Source: an uncultured Mucispirillum sp.
GTDB taxonomy: Bacteria > Chrysiogenota > Deferribacteres > Deferribacterales > Mucispirillaceae
Length of the DNA stretch: 64,000 nucleotides
Assembly: GCA_944323205.1 (NCBI GenBank)
Contig: CALURO010000004.1
Location: 62,001-126,000 of the forward strand
Direction: 5' to 3'
A program made the translations under genes and the position numbers. Position 1 is the first letter of the stretch; the number at the start of each line of letters is the position of its first letter. Positions 36,429 through 45,785 of this stretch are shown piece after piece. The notes under the pieces were generated by a model. That model made no database searches. It saw only the letters and a list, made by a program, of their open reading frames with translations, and had not been told where the DNA came from.

Positions 36429-36860
36429 ATGAACATTGTTGTAGTATCAGACCATGCAGGTTTTACACTAAAAGAAGATTTAAAAATATTTTTAGAATCA
36501 GAAGGTCATAATGTAATTGACTGTGGCACTTTTTCAAAAGAATCATGTGATTATCCAGACTATGCAAATACTGCAGCACTTACTATATTAGAAGGTAAAG
36601 CAGAGCGTGGAATATTTATTTGTGGCACAGGTATAGGTATATCTATTGCGGCAAACAGACATAAAGGTATAAGAGCAGCTTTATGCTCAGATATATACAG
36701 TGTAAGGTTAAGCCGTCAGCATAATAATGCTAATGTTTTAGCAATGGGAGCTAATATTGTAGCTCTGCCTTTGGCCAAAGAAATGATAAAAGAATGGGTA
36801 AAAGAAGAATTTGAAGGCGGCAGACATGAACGTCGCATATGCAAATTAGATTTATATTAG
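36429..36860 (+). CDS. rpiB: Ribose 5-phosphate isomerase B
   Basis: Interconverts ribose 5-phosphate and ribulose 5-phosphate, the latter being the DHBP synthase substrate of the rib operon upstream. The 143-residue protein has the RpiB/LacAB fold with [12 protein letters not shown] (near 7-18), CDYPDYA (near 43), [24 protein letters not shown] (near 60-83) with the catalytic Cys, and [15 protein letters not shown]. It is followed by glyA after about 30 bases. Confidence 0.95.
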   Translation: MNIVVVSDHAGFTLKEDLKIFLESEGHNVIDCGTFSKESCDYPDYANTAALTILEGKAERGIFICGTGIGISIAANRHKGIRAALCSDIYSVRLSRQHNNANVLAMGANIVALPLAKEMIKEWVKEEFEGGRHERRICKLDLY

Positions 36861-36891
36861 TATAATTTTCGCTTTAAGGAGTTTGAAAACA

Positions 36892-38148
36892 ATGAGTCTT
36901 TACGAACATGTAAAACAATTCGACCCAGAAATCTATGATGCCTTAATGAAAGAGGCAAACCGTCAGGAAGAGCATATTGAGCTTATAGCTAGTGAAAACT
37001 TTGTAAGCCCTGCTGTATTAGAAGCAGTTGGCTCTGTTTTAACTAACAAATATGCAGAAGGTTATCCTGCAAAACGCTACTATGGTGGCTGTGAGTTTGT
37101 TGATATTGCTGAACAGCTTGCTATTGACAGAGCAAAAAAACTTTTTGGTGCAGAATATGTAAATGTGCAACCACACTCAGGCAGTCAAGCAAACTTTGGT
37201 GCATATTTTTCTGTATTACAAAGCGGTGATACAATTTTAGGTATGAATTTATCTCACGGTGGTCATTTAACTCATGGAAGCCCTGTAAACTTTTCTGGTA
37301 AATTCTTTAAAGTTATCCCTTATGGTGTAACTAAAGATACAGAAACTATAGATTATGATGAAGTTGAAAAATTAGCAGTTGAAAATAAACCAAAATTAAT
37401 AATTGCAGGTGCCAGCGCATATCCTAGAGCTATTGATTTTGCTCAGTTTAGAAAAATTGCAGATATTGTAGGTGCAGTATTAATGGTGGATATGGCTCAT
37501 ATTGCAGGTCTTGTAGCTGCAGGAGTTCATGAAAATCCAGTGCCTTACGCAGATATTGTTACAACTACTACCCATAAAACATTAAGAGGACCAAGAGGTG
37601 GTATGATACTTGCAAAAGCTCAGTATGAAAAAGCAATCAATTCGCAGGTATTCCCAGGCATGCAGGGCGGGCCATTAATGCATGTAATTGCTGGTAAAGC
37701 TGTTGCTTTCAAAGAAGCTTTAAGCGATGAATTTAAAGTATATCAAACTCAAATTGTTAAAAATGCTAAACAGCTTGCAGAAACAATTAAAAATAGAGGT
37801 TTCCGTATAGTTTCAGGTGGCACAGATAACCACCTTGTATTAATAGATGTTCATTCTAAAGGCTTAACAGGTAAAGATTGTCAGGTAGCGCTTGATAAAG
37901 CCAATATTACAACTAACAAAAATACTATTCCTTTTGAAACATTATCCCCATTTGTAACAAGTGGTATCCGTATTGGTGCTCCAGCAGTTACTACAAGAGG
38001 TATGAAAGAAAAAGAAATGGAGTTGATTGGTAATTATATTGCTGATGTATTTGAAAATATCAATGATGATAATAAAATAGCAGAAGTTAAAAGTAAAGTT
38101 AAAGAACTTTGTGCTGCATACCCTTTATATAAAGGAAGGTTATACTAA
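36892..38148 (+). CDS. glyA: Serine hydroxymethyltransferase
   Basis: PLP enzyme that converts serine and tetrahydrofolate to glycine and methylene-THF, the main one-carbon source (used by thymidylate synthesis with Dut and dCMP deaminase). ATG 36892 is preferred over an upstream TTG at 36883 that lies too close to AAGGAG. The PLP lysine lies in [14 protein letters not shown] near residue 228. Other conserved parts are [14 protein letters not shown] (near 21) and [10 protein letters not shown]. Length is 418 residues. comEB follows after one base. Confidence 0.97.
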   Translation: MSLYEHVKQFDPEIYDALMKEANRQEEHIELIASENFVSPAVLEAVGSVLTNKYAEGYPAKRYYGGCEFVDIAEQLAIDRAKKLFGAEYVNVQPHSGSQANFGAYFSVLQSGDTILGMNLSHGGHLTHGSPVNFSGKFFKVIPYGVTKDTETIDYDEVEKLAVENKPKLIIAGASAYPRAIDFAQFRKIADIVGAVLMVDMAHIAGLVAAGVHENPVPYADIVTTTTHKTLRGPRGGMILAKAQYEKAINSQVFPGMQGGPLMHVIAGKAVAFKEALSDEFKVYQTQIVKNAKQLAETIKNRGFRIVSGGTDNHLVLIDVHSKGLTGKDCQVALDKANITTNKNTIPFETLSPFVTSGIRIGAPAVTTRGMKEKEMELIGNYIADVFENINDDNKIAEVKSKVKELCAAYPLYKGRLY

Positions 38149-38149
38149 T

Positions 38150-38602
38150 ATGAAAAGACCCAGCTGGGACGACTACTTTATGGAAATGACAAAACTGACA
38201 GCTACTCGTTCGTCATGTTTGCGCCGTCATGTTGGAGCAGTTTTGGTTAAAGAAACCAGAGTTATTGCGACAGGTTATAATGGAGCACCGGCTGGTGTTA
38301 CTCACTGCGAAGTAACAGGTTGTCTTAGGCAGAAACTTAATGTGCCTAGTGGCCAGCGCCACGAATTATGCAGAGGGCTGCATGCTGAGCAGAATGCAAT
38401 TATTCAGGCAGCTCTTTATGGTGTTTCAACAGAGGGCGCAACTATTTACTGCACAACAAAGCCCTGCTCAATATGTACAAAAATGATTATCAATGCAAAA
38501 ATAACAAAGATAGTCTATGGTGAGTACTATGAAGACAGCTTAGCAGATGAATTATTAAAAGATACAGATATTCGTATACTGCAGTATAAAAAAGAAATGT
38601 AA
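38150..38602 (+). CDS. comEB: dCMP deaminase (ComEB-like)
   Basis: Deaminates dCMP to dUMP for thymidylate synthesis. ATG 38150 ([13 protein letters not shown]) gives the standard N-terminus; a longer in-frame start lies inside glyA. The zinc motif is HAEQNAI (near 77-83) with PCSICTKM (near 104-111). Length is 150 residues. ComEB is named after the Bacillus competence locus; the sequence shows only the deaminase. Its stop overlaps the rnfC start. Confidence 0.93.
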   Translation: MKRPSWDDYFMEMTKLTATRSSCLRRHVGAVLVKETRVIATGYNGAPAGVTHCEVTGCLRQKLNVPSGQRHELCRGLHAEQNAIIQAALYGVSTEGATIYCTTKPCSICTKMIINAKITKIVYGEYYEDSLADELLKDTDIRILQYKKEM

Positions 38603-39900
38603 TGACAGAATTTAATTTAAAAGGCGGTATACACCCAGATGCACATAAAACATCTGATATATCGTCTATAAGGAATTTTACAATCATAAAAGGGGATAAT
38701 TTTTTTATCCCCTTTGTTCAGCATATAGGTTCACCTGCATCTGTAATAGTGAGTATTGGTGATGAAGTAGAAAGAGGCCAGCTTTTAGCAGAATGTGGTG
38801 CAGGATTATCTTCTCGAATCCACAGCCCAGTAAATGGTAAAATAATTGATATATCAACAGTTTATCACCCTGCAATAGGTGAAGTCAGTGGCTGTACAAT
38901 AAAAGTTGTAGATAGTGATACATCTAATTTTAAAAAATTAGATGGCGGAAATGATTTATCTGATTTAGCCCGCCGTGCAGGAATTGTTGGTCTTGGTGGT
39001 GCTGGGTTTCCTACATATATAAAATTAACCCCAAATAAACCTATTGATACAGTTATTATTAATGGAGCGGAATGTGAGCCGTATCTAATGTGCGACCATA
39101 CTTTAATGCGGGCAAAAAGTGAAAATATACTTGCTGGTGCTAAAATGATAAAAGAGCATGTTAAGGCAAGTGTATGTATTATTGCGGTTGAAAATAATAA
39201 GAAAGACTGTATAGTTCTTTTAAAGCAGCAGTCACAAAAATATAATATAGACATTGTTTCTCTGCCTGTAAAATATCCGCAGGGTGGAGAGAAGCAGTTA
39301 ATTTATTCTGTATTAGGTCGTATAGTGCCATCTGGCAGGCTGCCTGCAGATATCGGTGTTTTAATACAAAATGTGGCAACAGTAAATGCATTGTATGAAG
39401 CAGCAGTTTTTTCAAAGCCGCTTTTTGAAAGGATTGTAACAGTAGCAGGCGAAGTGGAAAATGCGGCAAACTACCTTATGCCTGTTGGTGTACCTGTTGA
39501 AAGATTTTTAGAAAGAACTGGCAATAAATATAAAAAAGGGCATAAAGTTATATTTGGTGGCCCTATGACTGGCGGCTCGGTAGCCTCTCTTGATATTCCT
39601 GTAATTAAAACTACTGGTGGAGTGCTGCTTTTAAAAAATCAGAAAAAGCATAAAATACTGCCATGTATTAGATGCGGTAAATGCAGCGAAGTATGTGTTA
39701 TGGGGCTTATCCCTAGGGAATTAGAGCAAAATTTTTTACACAATATGGTTGAAAAAAATGTAGATGAAAAAATTATGAGTTGTATAGAATGCGGCTGTTG
39801 TTCATATATCTGCCCATCAGGCAGACTTTTAGCAGAAACAATAAAAGCAGGCAAGAAAAAAGCTGCCATATTTCTTGCGAAGAAAAGGGAAAATAAATAA
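38602..39900 (+). CDS. rnfC: Rnf complex subunit C (NADH-binding, Fe-S)
   Basis: Peripheral subunit that takes electrons between NADH and the Rnf chain. The 432-residue protein has the N-terminal barrel region (GGIHPDAHKTSD), an NADH/FMN-binding segment like that of complex I NuoF (AGIVGLGGAGFPTYIKL near 129-145, NGAECEPYLMCDH near 154) and two [4Fe-4S] motifs near the C-terminus: CIRCGKCSEVC and CIECGCCSYICP. There is no long C-terminal repeat extension. First of six rnf genes in the order C-D-G-E-A-B, as in acetogens and clostridia. Confidence 0.95.
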   Translation: MTEFNLKGGIHPDAHKTSDISSIRNFTIIKGDNFFIPFVQHIGSPASVIVSIGDEVERGQLLAECGAGLSSRIHSPVNGKIIDISTVYHPAIGEVSGCTIKVVDSDTSNFKKLDGGNDLSDLARRAGIVGLGGAGFPTYIKLTPNKPIDTVIINGAECEPYLMCDHTLMRAKSENILAGAKMIKEHVKASVCIIAVENNKKDCIVLLKQQSQKYNIDIVSLPVKYPQGGEKQLIYSVLGRIVPSGRLPADIGVLIQNVATVNALYEAAVFSKPLFERIVTVAGEVENAANYLMPVGVPVERFLERTGNKYKKGHKVIFGGPMTGGSVASLDIPVIKTTGGVLLLKNQKKHKILPCIRCGKCSEVCVMGLIPRELEQNFLHNMVEKNVDEKIMSCIECGCCSYICPSGRLLAETIKAGKKKAAIFLAKKRENK

Positions 39901-39901
39901 T

Positions 39902-40882
39902 ATGAAACAGTTAATGAATGTTACTTTTGCTCCGCATATAAGAAGCAGTATGGATACATTTAAAATAATGCTTTTTGTTATTATTTCACTTTTACCTGCT
40001 GTTATTATATCTATTATAAATTACGGTTTATATGCTTTTACATTATATGCTGTGTGTATTATTTCAGCTGTTTTGTTAGAACATATTTTCTGTAAAATTC
40101 AAGGCAGAAAAACAACAATAAATGATTTAAGTGCTGTATTAACAGGTCTTTTGCTTGCTCTCACTCTACCGCCCGGTCTTCCTTTATGGGCTGCATTTAT
40201 AGGTGTATTTTTTGCAATAATAGTTGCTAAAATGGTATTTGGTGGCATAGGACAGAACCCATTTAACCCTGCATTAACAGGCCGAATGGTACTTTTAATA
40301 TCATTTCCTGCACTTATGACATCATTTCAAAAGCCTTTTTATTCTAATATAGATGCATTAAGTGGTGCAACTATGCTGGGAAATGCAAAAACAGACTTAT
40401 CAGCTTACGGTATTATTAACCATATAGATATAGACTATCATCAGCTTTTAATTTCAGCAGGCGGCTCTTTAGGTGAGATTTCTCCACTTGCATTAATTAT
40501 TGGCGGATTATTTTTAATGTATAAAAAAATTATATCATGGCATATTCCTTTATCATTTATAGGCACAGTGTTTGTGTTTACTTCTATATTATCAAGTATT
40601 GATTCTAATATTACTATTTCACCTTATAATCACATAATAAGCGGCGGTCTTCTGCTTGGTGCATTTTTTATGGCGACAGATTATTCAACAAGTCCAATGT
40701 TTTGGGCAGGTAAAATTTTATTTGGTATAGGCTGTGGTATTTTAACTGTATGTATCAGAGTTTATGGTGGCTATCCTGAAGGGGTAGGGTTTGCAATATT
40801 AATTATGAACGCATTTACACCTATTCTTGATAATTTTTTTAGACCGAAAGTATTTGGAGATAGAGATGAACAGCTTTTTTAA
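39902..40882 (+). CDS. rnfD: Rnf complex subunit D (membrane, covalent FMN)
   Basis: Integral membrane subunit homologous to NqrB. ATG 39902 follows the rnfC stop by one base. About nine to ten hydrophobic segments span the 326 residues. DALSGATMLGNAK (near 145-157) carries the SGAT motif whose threonine takes FMN through a phosphoester. GGIGQNPFNPALTGR (near 114) is a further signature. The end overlaps rnfG by 17 bases. Confidence 0.95.
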   Translation: MKQLMNVTFAPHIRSSMDTFKIMLFVIISLLPAVIISIINYGLYAFTLYAVCIISAVLLEHIFCKIQGRKTTINDLSAVLTGLLLALTLPPGLPLWAAFIGVFFAIIVAKMVFGGIGQNPFNPALTGRMVLLISFPALMTSFQKPFYSNIDALSGATMLGNAKTDLSAYGIINHIDIDYHQLLISAGGSLGEISPLALIIGGLFLMYKKIISWHIPLSFIGTVFVFTSILSSIDSNITISPYNHIISGGLLLGAFFMATDYSTSPMFWAGKILFGIGCGILTVCIRVYGGYPEGVGFAILIMNAFTPILDNFFRPKVFGDRDEQLF

Positions 40883-41411
40883 ATCTGTATTTACCATAAC
40901 AATAATAACAGTATTAGCAGGTATAATGCTTACTTTATCATATTTTTTTACAAAAGATAAAATAGCTTATCAGGAAAGGCAGGAAATTTTAAATGCGTTT
41001 AAATCCATACTGCCTTATCATAATAATGAGCCTGATAAGGAATATGAAATAATCAATAACCAAAAAATATTCATAGCAAAAGATAACGGCACAATCACAG
41101 GGTATGCAGTAAATGTTATAAATACTCAAGGATATGGCGGTGCTATATCTATTTTAACAGGTACAGACAGTAATGGTGTAGTCTCAGGGGTAGCTGTAAT
41201 TTATCATTCAGAAACACCAGGTCTTGGTGATAAAATAACAAGCAAGTCATTTTTAGATTTATTTAAAGGTTTAACTATAAATGATAAAATAGCTGTAAAA
41301 AAAGATGGCGGAACAATTGAGCAGTTCAGCGGAGCAACAATCAGCCCGAGAGCTGTAGCAGCAGGTGTAAAAGATAGTTTAAAAGTTATAAATGGTCTGG
41401 TAGGTAAATGA
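40866..41411 (+). CDS. rnfG: Rnf complex subunit G (covalent FMN)
   Basis: NqrC homologue with one N-terminal membrane anchor (FKSVFTITIITVLAGIMLTLSYFF in two parts) and an FMN-binding domain facing outside. The FMN-acceptor motif is FSGATISPRAV near residues 156-166. HSETPGLGDKI (near 117) is conserved. I place the start at ATG 40866 (MNSFFKS), inside the rnfD end; an upstream in-frame start is unlikely. The product is 181 residues. Confidence 0.94.
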   Translation: MNSFFKSVFTITIITVLAGIMLTLSYFFTKDKIAYQERQEILNAFKSILPYHNNEPDKEYEIINNQKIFIAKDNGTITGYAVNVINTQGYGGAISILTGTDSNGVVSGVAVIYHSETPGLGDKITSKSFLDLFKGLTINDKIAVKKDGGTIEQFSGATISPRAVAAGVKDSLKVINGLVGK

Positions 41412-41412
41412 T

Positions 41413-42012
41413 ATGATAAAAAATATTATAATAAATGGTTTATACAGTAATAATGCTACTTTTAAACAGATGCTTGGTTTATGTCCTACTTTAGCTGTAA
41501 CAACAAGTGCTGTGAATGCTTTAGGTATGGGGCTTGCAACTACTGCTGTTTTAACAGGTTCTAATTTATCTATATCATTCATTGCAAGGTATATTCCTAA
41601 AAATGTGCGGATACCTGCATATATTGTTATTATAGCTTGTTTTGTTACAATTATTGACCAGATGATGAAAGCCAATTTCTATTCTCTACATAAAGTTTTA
41701 GGAATATTTATACCATTAATTGTTGTAAACTGTATTGTGTTAGGCAGGGCAGAAGCCTTTGCTTCAAAAAATAATCCGGTATATTCATTAGTTGATGGGT
41801 TAAGTGTTGGTATAGGGTTTACTATATCATTATTTATACTTGGCTCTTTTAGAGAAATAATAGGTTCAGGTACATTTTTTAATATGCCTGTAATGCTTTC
41901 TTCTTATGACCCACTTTTAATAGCTGTTATGCCGCCGGGAGCTTTTTTATTTTTAGGGTTTTTATTTGCATGTAAGCAGTTTATTGACAGCAGGATAAAA
42001 GGTGAAAAATAA
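41413..42012 (+). CDS. rnfE: Rnf complex subunit E
   Basis: Integral membrane subunit homologous to NqrD, one of the inverted pair with RnfA that binds a membrane Fe-S centre. The 199-residue protein has six hydrophobic segments. The N-terminal NNATFKQMLGLCPTLAVTTS (with the cysteine of the first half) and NCIVLGRAEAFA (second cysteine) are the expected signatures. It begins one base after rnfG and overlaps rnfA by one base. Confidence 0.95.
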   Translation: MIKNIIINGLYSNNATFKQMLGLCPTLAVTTSAVNALGMGLATTAVLTGSNLSISFIARYIPKNVRIPAYIVIIACFVTIIDQMMKANFYSLHKVLGIFIPLIVVNCIVLGRAEAFASKNNPVYSLVDGLSVGIGFTISLFILGSFREIIGSGTFFNMPVMLSSYDPLLIAVMPPGAFLFLGFLFACKQFIDSRIKGEK

Positions 42013-42590
42013 TGGAACATTTACTTCTTCTTTTTGTTGGTGCTGCATTAGTAAATAATATAGTTCTAAGCAGATTTTTAGGAATATGTCCATTTATGGG
42101 AGTATCAAAAAGTACTGAAACTGCTGTAGGTATGAGTTTATCGGTAGCATTTGTGATGACTGTCTCTGCTGTTGTATCTTTTTTAATAGATAAATATATA
42201 TTAGCACCGTTATCTCTTGAATATTTAAGAACTATTGTTTTTATATTAATAATAGCCTCTCTTGTACAGTTTGTGGAAATGGTAATAGAAAAAACACTGC
42301 CTGAACTTTATTCCGGTTTAGGTATTTATCTTCCGTTAATTACAACTAACTGTGCAGTTTTAGGTGTAGCATTATTAAATGTACAGTTTAAATATTCATT
42401 TATAGAAATGCTTATATTCAGTTTTGGAACAGCAGCAGGTTTTGGGCTTGCATTAATTTTATTTGCAGGCTTAAGGGAAAGGATATCTTATTCTGCTGTG
42501 CCAAAATATTTTCAAGGAATGCCTATAGTTTTTATTATGGCAGGTATACTTTCGCTTGCATTTATGGGCTTTTCAGGTATGGTAAAATAA
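42012..42590 (+). CDS. rnfA: Rnf complex subunit A
   Basis: Integral membrane subunit homologous to NqrE, partner of RnfE. Six hydrophobic segments fill the 192 residues. LVNNIVLSRFLGICPFMGVSKS (in parts, with the cysteine near residue 27) and TTNCAVLGVALLN (cysteine near 117) are the half-motifs that ligate the intramembrane [2Fe-2S] centre in solved Rnf/Nqr structures. The rnfB gene follows after one base. Confidence 0.95.
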   Translation: MEHLLLLFVGAALVNNIVLSRFLGICPFMGVSKSTETAVGMSLSVAFVMTVSAVVSFLIDKYILAPLSLEYLRTIVFILIIASLVQFVEMVIEKTLPELYSGLGIYLPLITTNCAVLGVALLNVQFKYSFIEMLIFSFGTAAGFGLALILFAGLRERISYSAVPKYFQGMPIVFIMAGILSLAFMGFSGMVK

Positions 42591-42591
42591 T

Positions 42592-43365
42592 ATGATAGAA
42601 GCTGTATTAGTATTAGGAATTATAGGGCTTATTGCAGGAAGTGGACTTGCTTTTGCTTCTAAATATTTTTATGTAGCAAAAGATGAAAGAATAGAATTAG
42701 TGAAAGATATGTTGTCAGGTGCAAATTGTGGAGCGTGTGGATATGCAGGATGTGCAGCATTAGCAAAAGCAGTTTGTGAAGGTAGTGCGTCTGTAAGCCT
42801 GTGTGCAGCTTTAAAAGATAGTGAAATAAAAGATATATCAAATTTATTAGGTCTTGAAAGCACTGTAAGTGTAAAGAAAAAAGCATATATCAGATGTACA
42901 GGTGGTATCAGCTGCCAAAACAGATATGAATATTTTGGACCTAATGACTGCCTTTTAATGAGCCAGTATGATGGTGGGATAAAAGCATGCAAATATGGAT
43001 GTGTAGGTGGCGGAACATGTGAAAAAGCATGTCCATTTAATGCAATACATGTTGGAAAAAATGGTTTTGCAGAAGTAGATTATGAAAAATGTACAGGCTG
43101 CGGGTTATGTGTTGCAGAGTGTCCTAAACACTTAATATTTTTAGAAAGTGAACATAAAGTCTATGTTGCATGTCTTTCGATAGAAAAGGGCGGTCTGCAG
43201 AAAAAGTTTTGCAATACAGGCTGTGTAGGCTGTAAATTATGTGAAAAAGCTTGTGAATATGATGCAATTCATGTAAATAATTTTCTTGCATCTATTGATT
43301 ATAATAAGTGTATTAACTGTGGTAAGTGTGAAGAAGTGTGTCCAAGTGATACAATAAAAATATAA
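42592..43365 (+). CDS. rnfB: Rnf complex subunit B (ferredoxin-interacting Fe-S protein)
   Basis: Accepts electrons from or donates them to ferredoxin. The 257-residue protein has one N-terminal membrane helix and the 4Fe-4S motif CGACGYAGCAALAKAVCEG (near 43-61). A cysteine-rich ferredoxin domain follows, with clusters in CVGGGTCEKACPF, CTGCGLCVAECP, CVGCKLCEKACEY and CINCGKCEEVCPS. It closes the rnf operon. The complex couples reduced ferredoxin oxidation to NAD+ reduction and ion export; whether the ion is sodium or protons cannot be told. Confidence 0.95.
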   Translation: MIEAVLVLGIIGLIAGSGLAFASKYFYVAKDERIELVKDMLSGANCGACGYAGCAALAKAVCEGSASVSLCAALKDSEIKDISNLLGLESTVSVKKKAYIRCTGGISCQNRYEYFGPNDCLLMSQYDGGIKACKYGCVGGGTCEKACPFNAIHVGKNGFAEVDYEKCTGCGLCVAECPKHLIFLESEHKVYVACLSIEKGGLQKKFCNTGCVGCKLCEKACEYDAIHVNNFLASIDYNKCINCGKCEEVCPSDTIKI

Positions 43366-43429
43366 ATATAAATTGAAGTTTTTAAAATAATATGATAGTG
43401 TAGTATAAAATGGGTTAAGAGGGTTTAAT

Positions 43430-44134
43430 ATGGAAATAATTGCAGCATTAGATTTTGATAATATTAATAAAGCTAAAGAGCTTGTAAAAAAAGTAGGCTC
43501 AAATATTTCTTATTATAAAGTAGGCTTAGAGCTTTTTGTTTTAAGCGGTCCTGCTATTATAGACTGGCTGAAATCAGAAAATAAAAAAGTATTTCTTGAT
43601 TTAAAATTTCATGATATACCAAATACTGCTTCCCGTGCTGTTTCTGCAGCTGCCAATTATGGTGCGGATATAATAAATATTCACACTCAGGGTGGCAGGC
43701 AGATGATGCAGAAATGTGTGGAAGAACTGCAAAATGAATGCAGCAGAAAAAACCTTGTAAAACCATTATTAATAGGCGTTACTGTGCTTACAAGTTTAGA
43801 TGACAGTCATTTATTAGAATATGGTATAAATGGATTTTCAGCTGCCGACTATGTTTTAAAATTAGCAGGCTTTGCTAAAGCATGCGGTCTTGACGGCGTT
43901 GTTTCTAGTGCAAAAGAAACTAAAATCATTAAAGAAAACTTAGGCAGTGATTTTATTACAGTAACACCAGGTATCAGACCAGCAGGAGCTGATATTACAG
44001 ACCAAAAAAGAGTTGTTACGCCAAAAGATGCTTTACATCTTGGCTCTGATTATATAGTTATTGGCAGACCTATTACGGCAGCTGATGACCCAGCTTATGC
44101 AGCAGAAGCAATATTAAAGGAGATTAATGAATAA
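43430..44134 (+). CDS. pyrF: Orotidine 5'-phosphate decarboxylase
   Basis: Last step of UMP synthesis. The 234-residue TIM barrel starts MEIIAALDFDN (Asp8 region), with the catalytic K-D-x-K-x2-D motif in FLDLKFHDIPNTA (near 55-67). GVTVLTSLDD (near 121) and the phosphate-binding TPGIRPAGADITDQKR and YIVIGRPIT segments are conserved. It overlaps pyrE by 8 bases. Confidence 0.96.
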   Translation: MEIIAALDFDNINKAKELVKKVGSNISYYKVGLELFVLSGPAIIDWLKSENKKVFLDLKFHDIPNTASRAVSAAANYGADIINIHTQGGRQMMQKCVEELQNECSRKNLVKPLLIGVTVLTSLDDSHLLEYGINGFSAADYVLKLAGFAKACGLDGVVSSAKETKIIKENLGSDFITVTPGIRPAGADITDQKRVVTPKDALHLGSDYIVIGRPITAADDPAYAAEAILKEINE

Positions 44135-44714
44135 TATGAATAGTGATGCAGTTGTTAAAAATTATGAAGAACATGGTGCTTTATTAAGAGGACATTTTCT
44201 TCTTTCATCAGGTCTTCATTCTGATATTTACCTTCAATCTGAGCTTATTATGCAGGATCCTGTTAATGCGAAGAAAATTATCAGTGGGTTAGTTGATGTA
44301 TTGAAAGATTTAGATTTTACAACAATTGTAAGCCCTGCAATAGGTGGTATAAGATTTGGGTATGAACTGGCATCTCAAATGAATAAAAGGACTCTTTTTA
44401 CTGAAAGAGTTGATGGGGTTATGACTTTACGCCGTGGTTTTACACTGCGGAAAGGTGAAAAAGTATTAGTTGCAGAAGATGTGGTTAGTACTGGTAAATC
44501 CACTAAAGAATGTATGAAAGCAGTAGAAGATGCTGGTGGTGTTGTTGTAGGTATTGCATCTATTATTGACAGAAGTTCTGGTACAGCAGGGTTTACTGTA
44601 CCTTTTTATCCTCTTGCAGCTGTTGATGTAAAAAGCTATGACGCAGCAGAATGCCCAATGTGTAAAGATGGTATACCTTGTATAAAGCCAGGAAGCCGTA
44701 TTTTTACAAAATAA
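44127..44714 (+). CDS. pyrE: Orotate phosphoribosyltransferase
   Basis: Makes OMP from orotate and PRPP, the substrate of PyrF. AAGGAG is placed 5 bases before ATG 44127; a second ATG at 44136 is too far. The PRPP-binding motif lies in KVLVAEDVVSTGKSTKE (near 112-128), and the GHFLLSSGLHSDIY N-terminus (near 22-35) is typical of the single-domain PyrE. Length is 195 residues. The C-terminal CPMCKDGIPCIKPGSR has three cysteines, frequent in this PyrE subgroup. Confidence 0.95.
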   Translation: MNNMNSDAVVKNYEEHGALLRGHFLLSSGLHSDIYLQSELIMQDPVNAKKIISGLVDVLKDLDFTTIVSPAIGGIRFGYELASQMNKRTLFTERVDGVMTLRRGFTLRKGEKVLVAEDVVSTGKSTKECMKAVEDAGGVVVGIASIIDRSSGTAGFTVPFYPLAAVDVKSYDAAECPMCKDGIPCIKPGSRIFTK

Positions 44715-44728
44715 TAAAGGAGTAGCCT

Positions 44729-45424
44729 ATGGAAACTATTACTGCTGTCAAAAAATTGATTAAACCAGATTTACAGCTTTGGGTGGCAGTAAGTGGTACA
44801 CAAAGGTTGTTTTTTACAAAAGTAAGTGACGTTTATGATACATCATTTACAATATATCCCCCAACTGATAATGGTGAAAATCTTATTGTAACAAAAAAAA
44901 CTGAATTAGAGTTTATGTTTACAATAGAAAGTGGAAAGTATTTCTTTACAACTAAGCCAATAGGTATTATAAAAGAGAACATTACTCTTTTAGCTATTGA
45001 GCTGCCTGTAAGTATACAAAGAAATGAAATGCGGGCTTTTTACAGGGTGGAAATGCTAAGGCGTATACCTGTAAAATTTATTAATGTTGCAAATGGGCTT
45101 AATGGAACTGATTATCAAAAAAATGATACTGCCACAATGACATGTACAGATCTTTCAGGTGGTGGTATGAAATTAATAAGCCCTGTGCCTTTAGATAAAG
45201 ATGATAAATTAGAAATAGATTTAAGTGGTCTTGTAGATGGCCTTGAACATGTTGGTGCGAAAGTAATTAGATATATAGGTGTGGAAGAAGATGGTCATGC
45301 TGTAGGAATAATGTTTACATCTTTAACAGAATCTGATAGAGATAAAATAGTTAGGTGTGTTTTTCAGCGTCAATATAATAAAGGAAGATTAATGGATAAT
45401 TTTAGGAGGAAAAATGTCTTTTAA
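44729..45424 (+). CDS. PilZ domain protein (YcgR-like, c-di-GMP binding)
   Basis: A 231-residue protein with an N-terminal flagellar-brake/YcgR-like beta domain (about 1-95) and a PilZ domain (about 97-225). The c-di-GMP motifs are visible: RNEMRAFYR near 97-105 (RxxxR-like) and DLSGGGMKL near 140-148 (D/NxSxxG). This would let it change protein contacts in response to c-di-GMP, as YcgR does on flagellar motors. No flagellar genes are nearby. It overlaps the STAS gene by 11 bases, so the two are translated together. Confidence 0.85.
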   Translation: METITAVKKLIKPDLQLWVAVSGTQRLFFTKVSDVYDTSFTIYPPTDNGENLIVTKKTELEFMFTIESGKYFFTTKPIGIIKENITLLAIELPVSIQRNEMRAFYRVEMLRRIPVKFINVANGLNGTDYQKNDTATMTCTDLSGGGMKLISPVPLDKDDKLEIDLSGLVDGLEHVGAKVIRYIGVEEDGHAVGIMFTSLTESDRDKIVRCVFQRQYNKGRLMDNFRRKNVF

Positions 45425-45764
45425 TAGTCAGCGTGAAACAGTGGGTGGAAATATTAATGTTGAATTTATTTTCCCAGTTCATGAGATTGACTCTTTTAAT
45501 GGTGAAGAGTTAAAAGTTTATATTGAGGGTATATCTTATGAAGTTGATAGTGTTGTTATTAACTTTTCTGATATAACATATTTAAACTCTAGTGGTTTAA
45601 GAGAGTTAATACAGTTATTTAAAGTATTGAAAGAAAATGATAAAAGTCTGATTTTTTCTAATCTTAATGATGATATTTATAAAATATTTGTCCATACTAA
45701 TTTAAACAGGCTTTTTACTATTGTTAGTGATGATGAAGAAGCCAGAGCTAAACTTATGAAATAA
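45414..45764 (+). CDS. STAS domain anti-sigma factor antagonist-like protein
   Basis: A 116-residue STAS protein of the SpoIIAA/RsbV type: an N-terminal beta strand (VEFIFPVHEIDSFNGEELKVYI), DSVVINFSDITYLNSSGLRELIQLF near 45-69, where the Ser pair before GLREL is the usual phosphorylation site, and a final helix. Such proteins bind anti-sigma kinases when unphosphorylated. TTAGGAGG precedes the ATG within the PilZ gene end. No RsbW-like kinase is visible in the window, so the partner is elsewhere. Confidence 0.85.
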   Translation: MSFNSQRETVGGNINVEFIFPVHEIDSFNGEELKVYIEGISYEVDSVVINFSDITYLNSSGLRELIQLFKVLKENDKSLIFSNLNDDIYKIFVHTNLNRLFTIVSDDEEARAKLMK

Positions 45765-45785
45765 GAAAGTTTTGGTAATATATTG

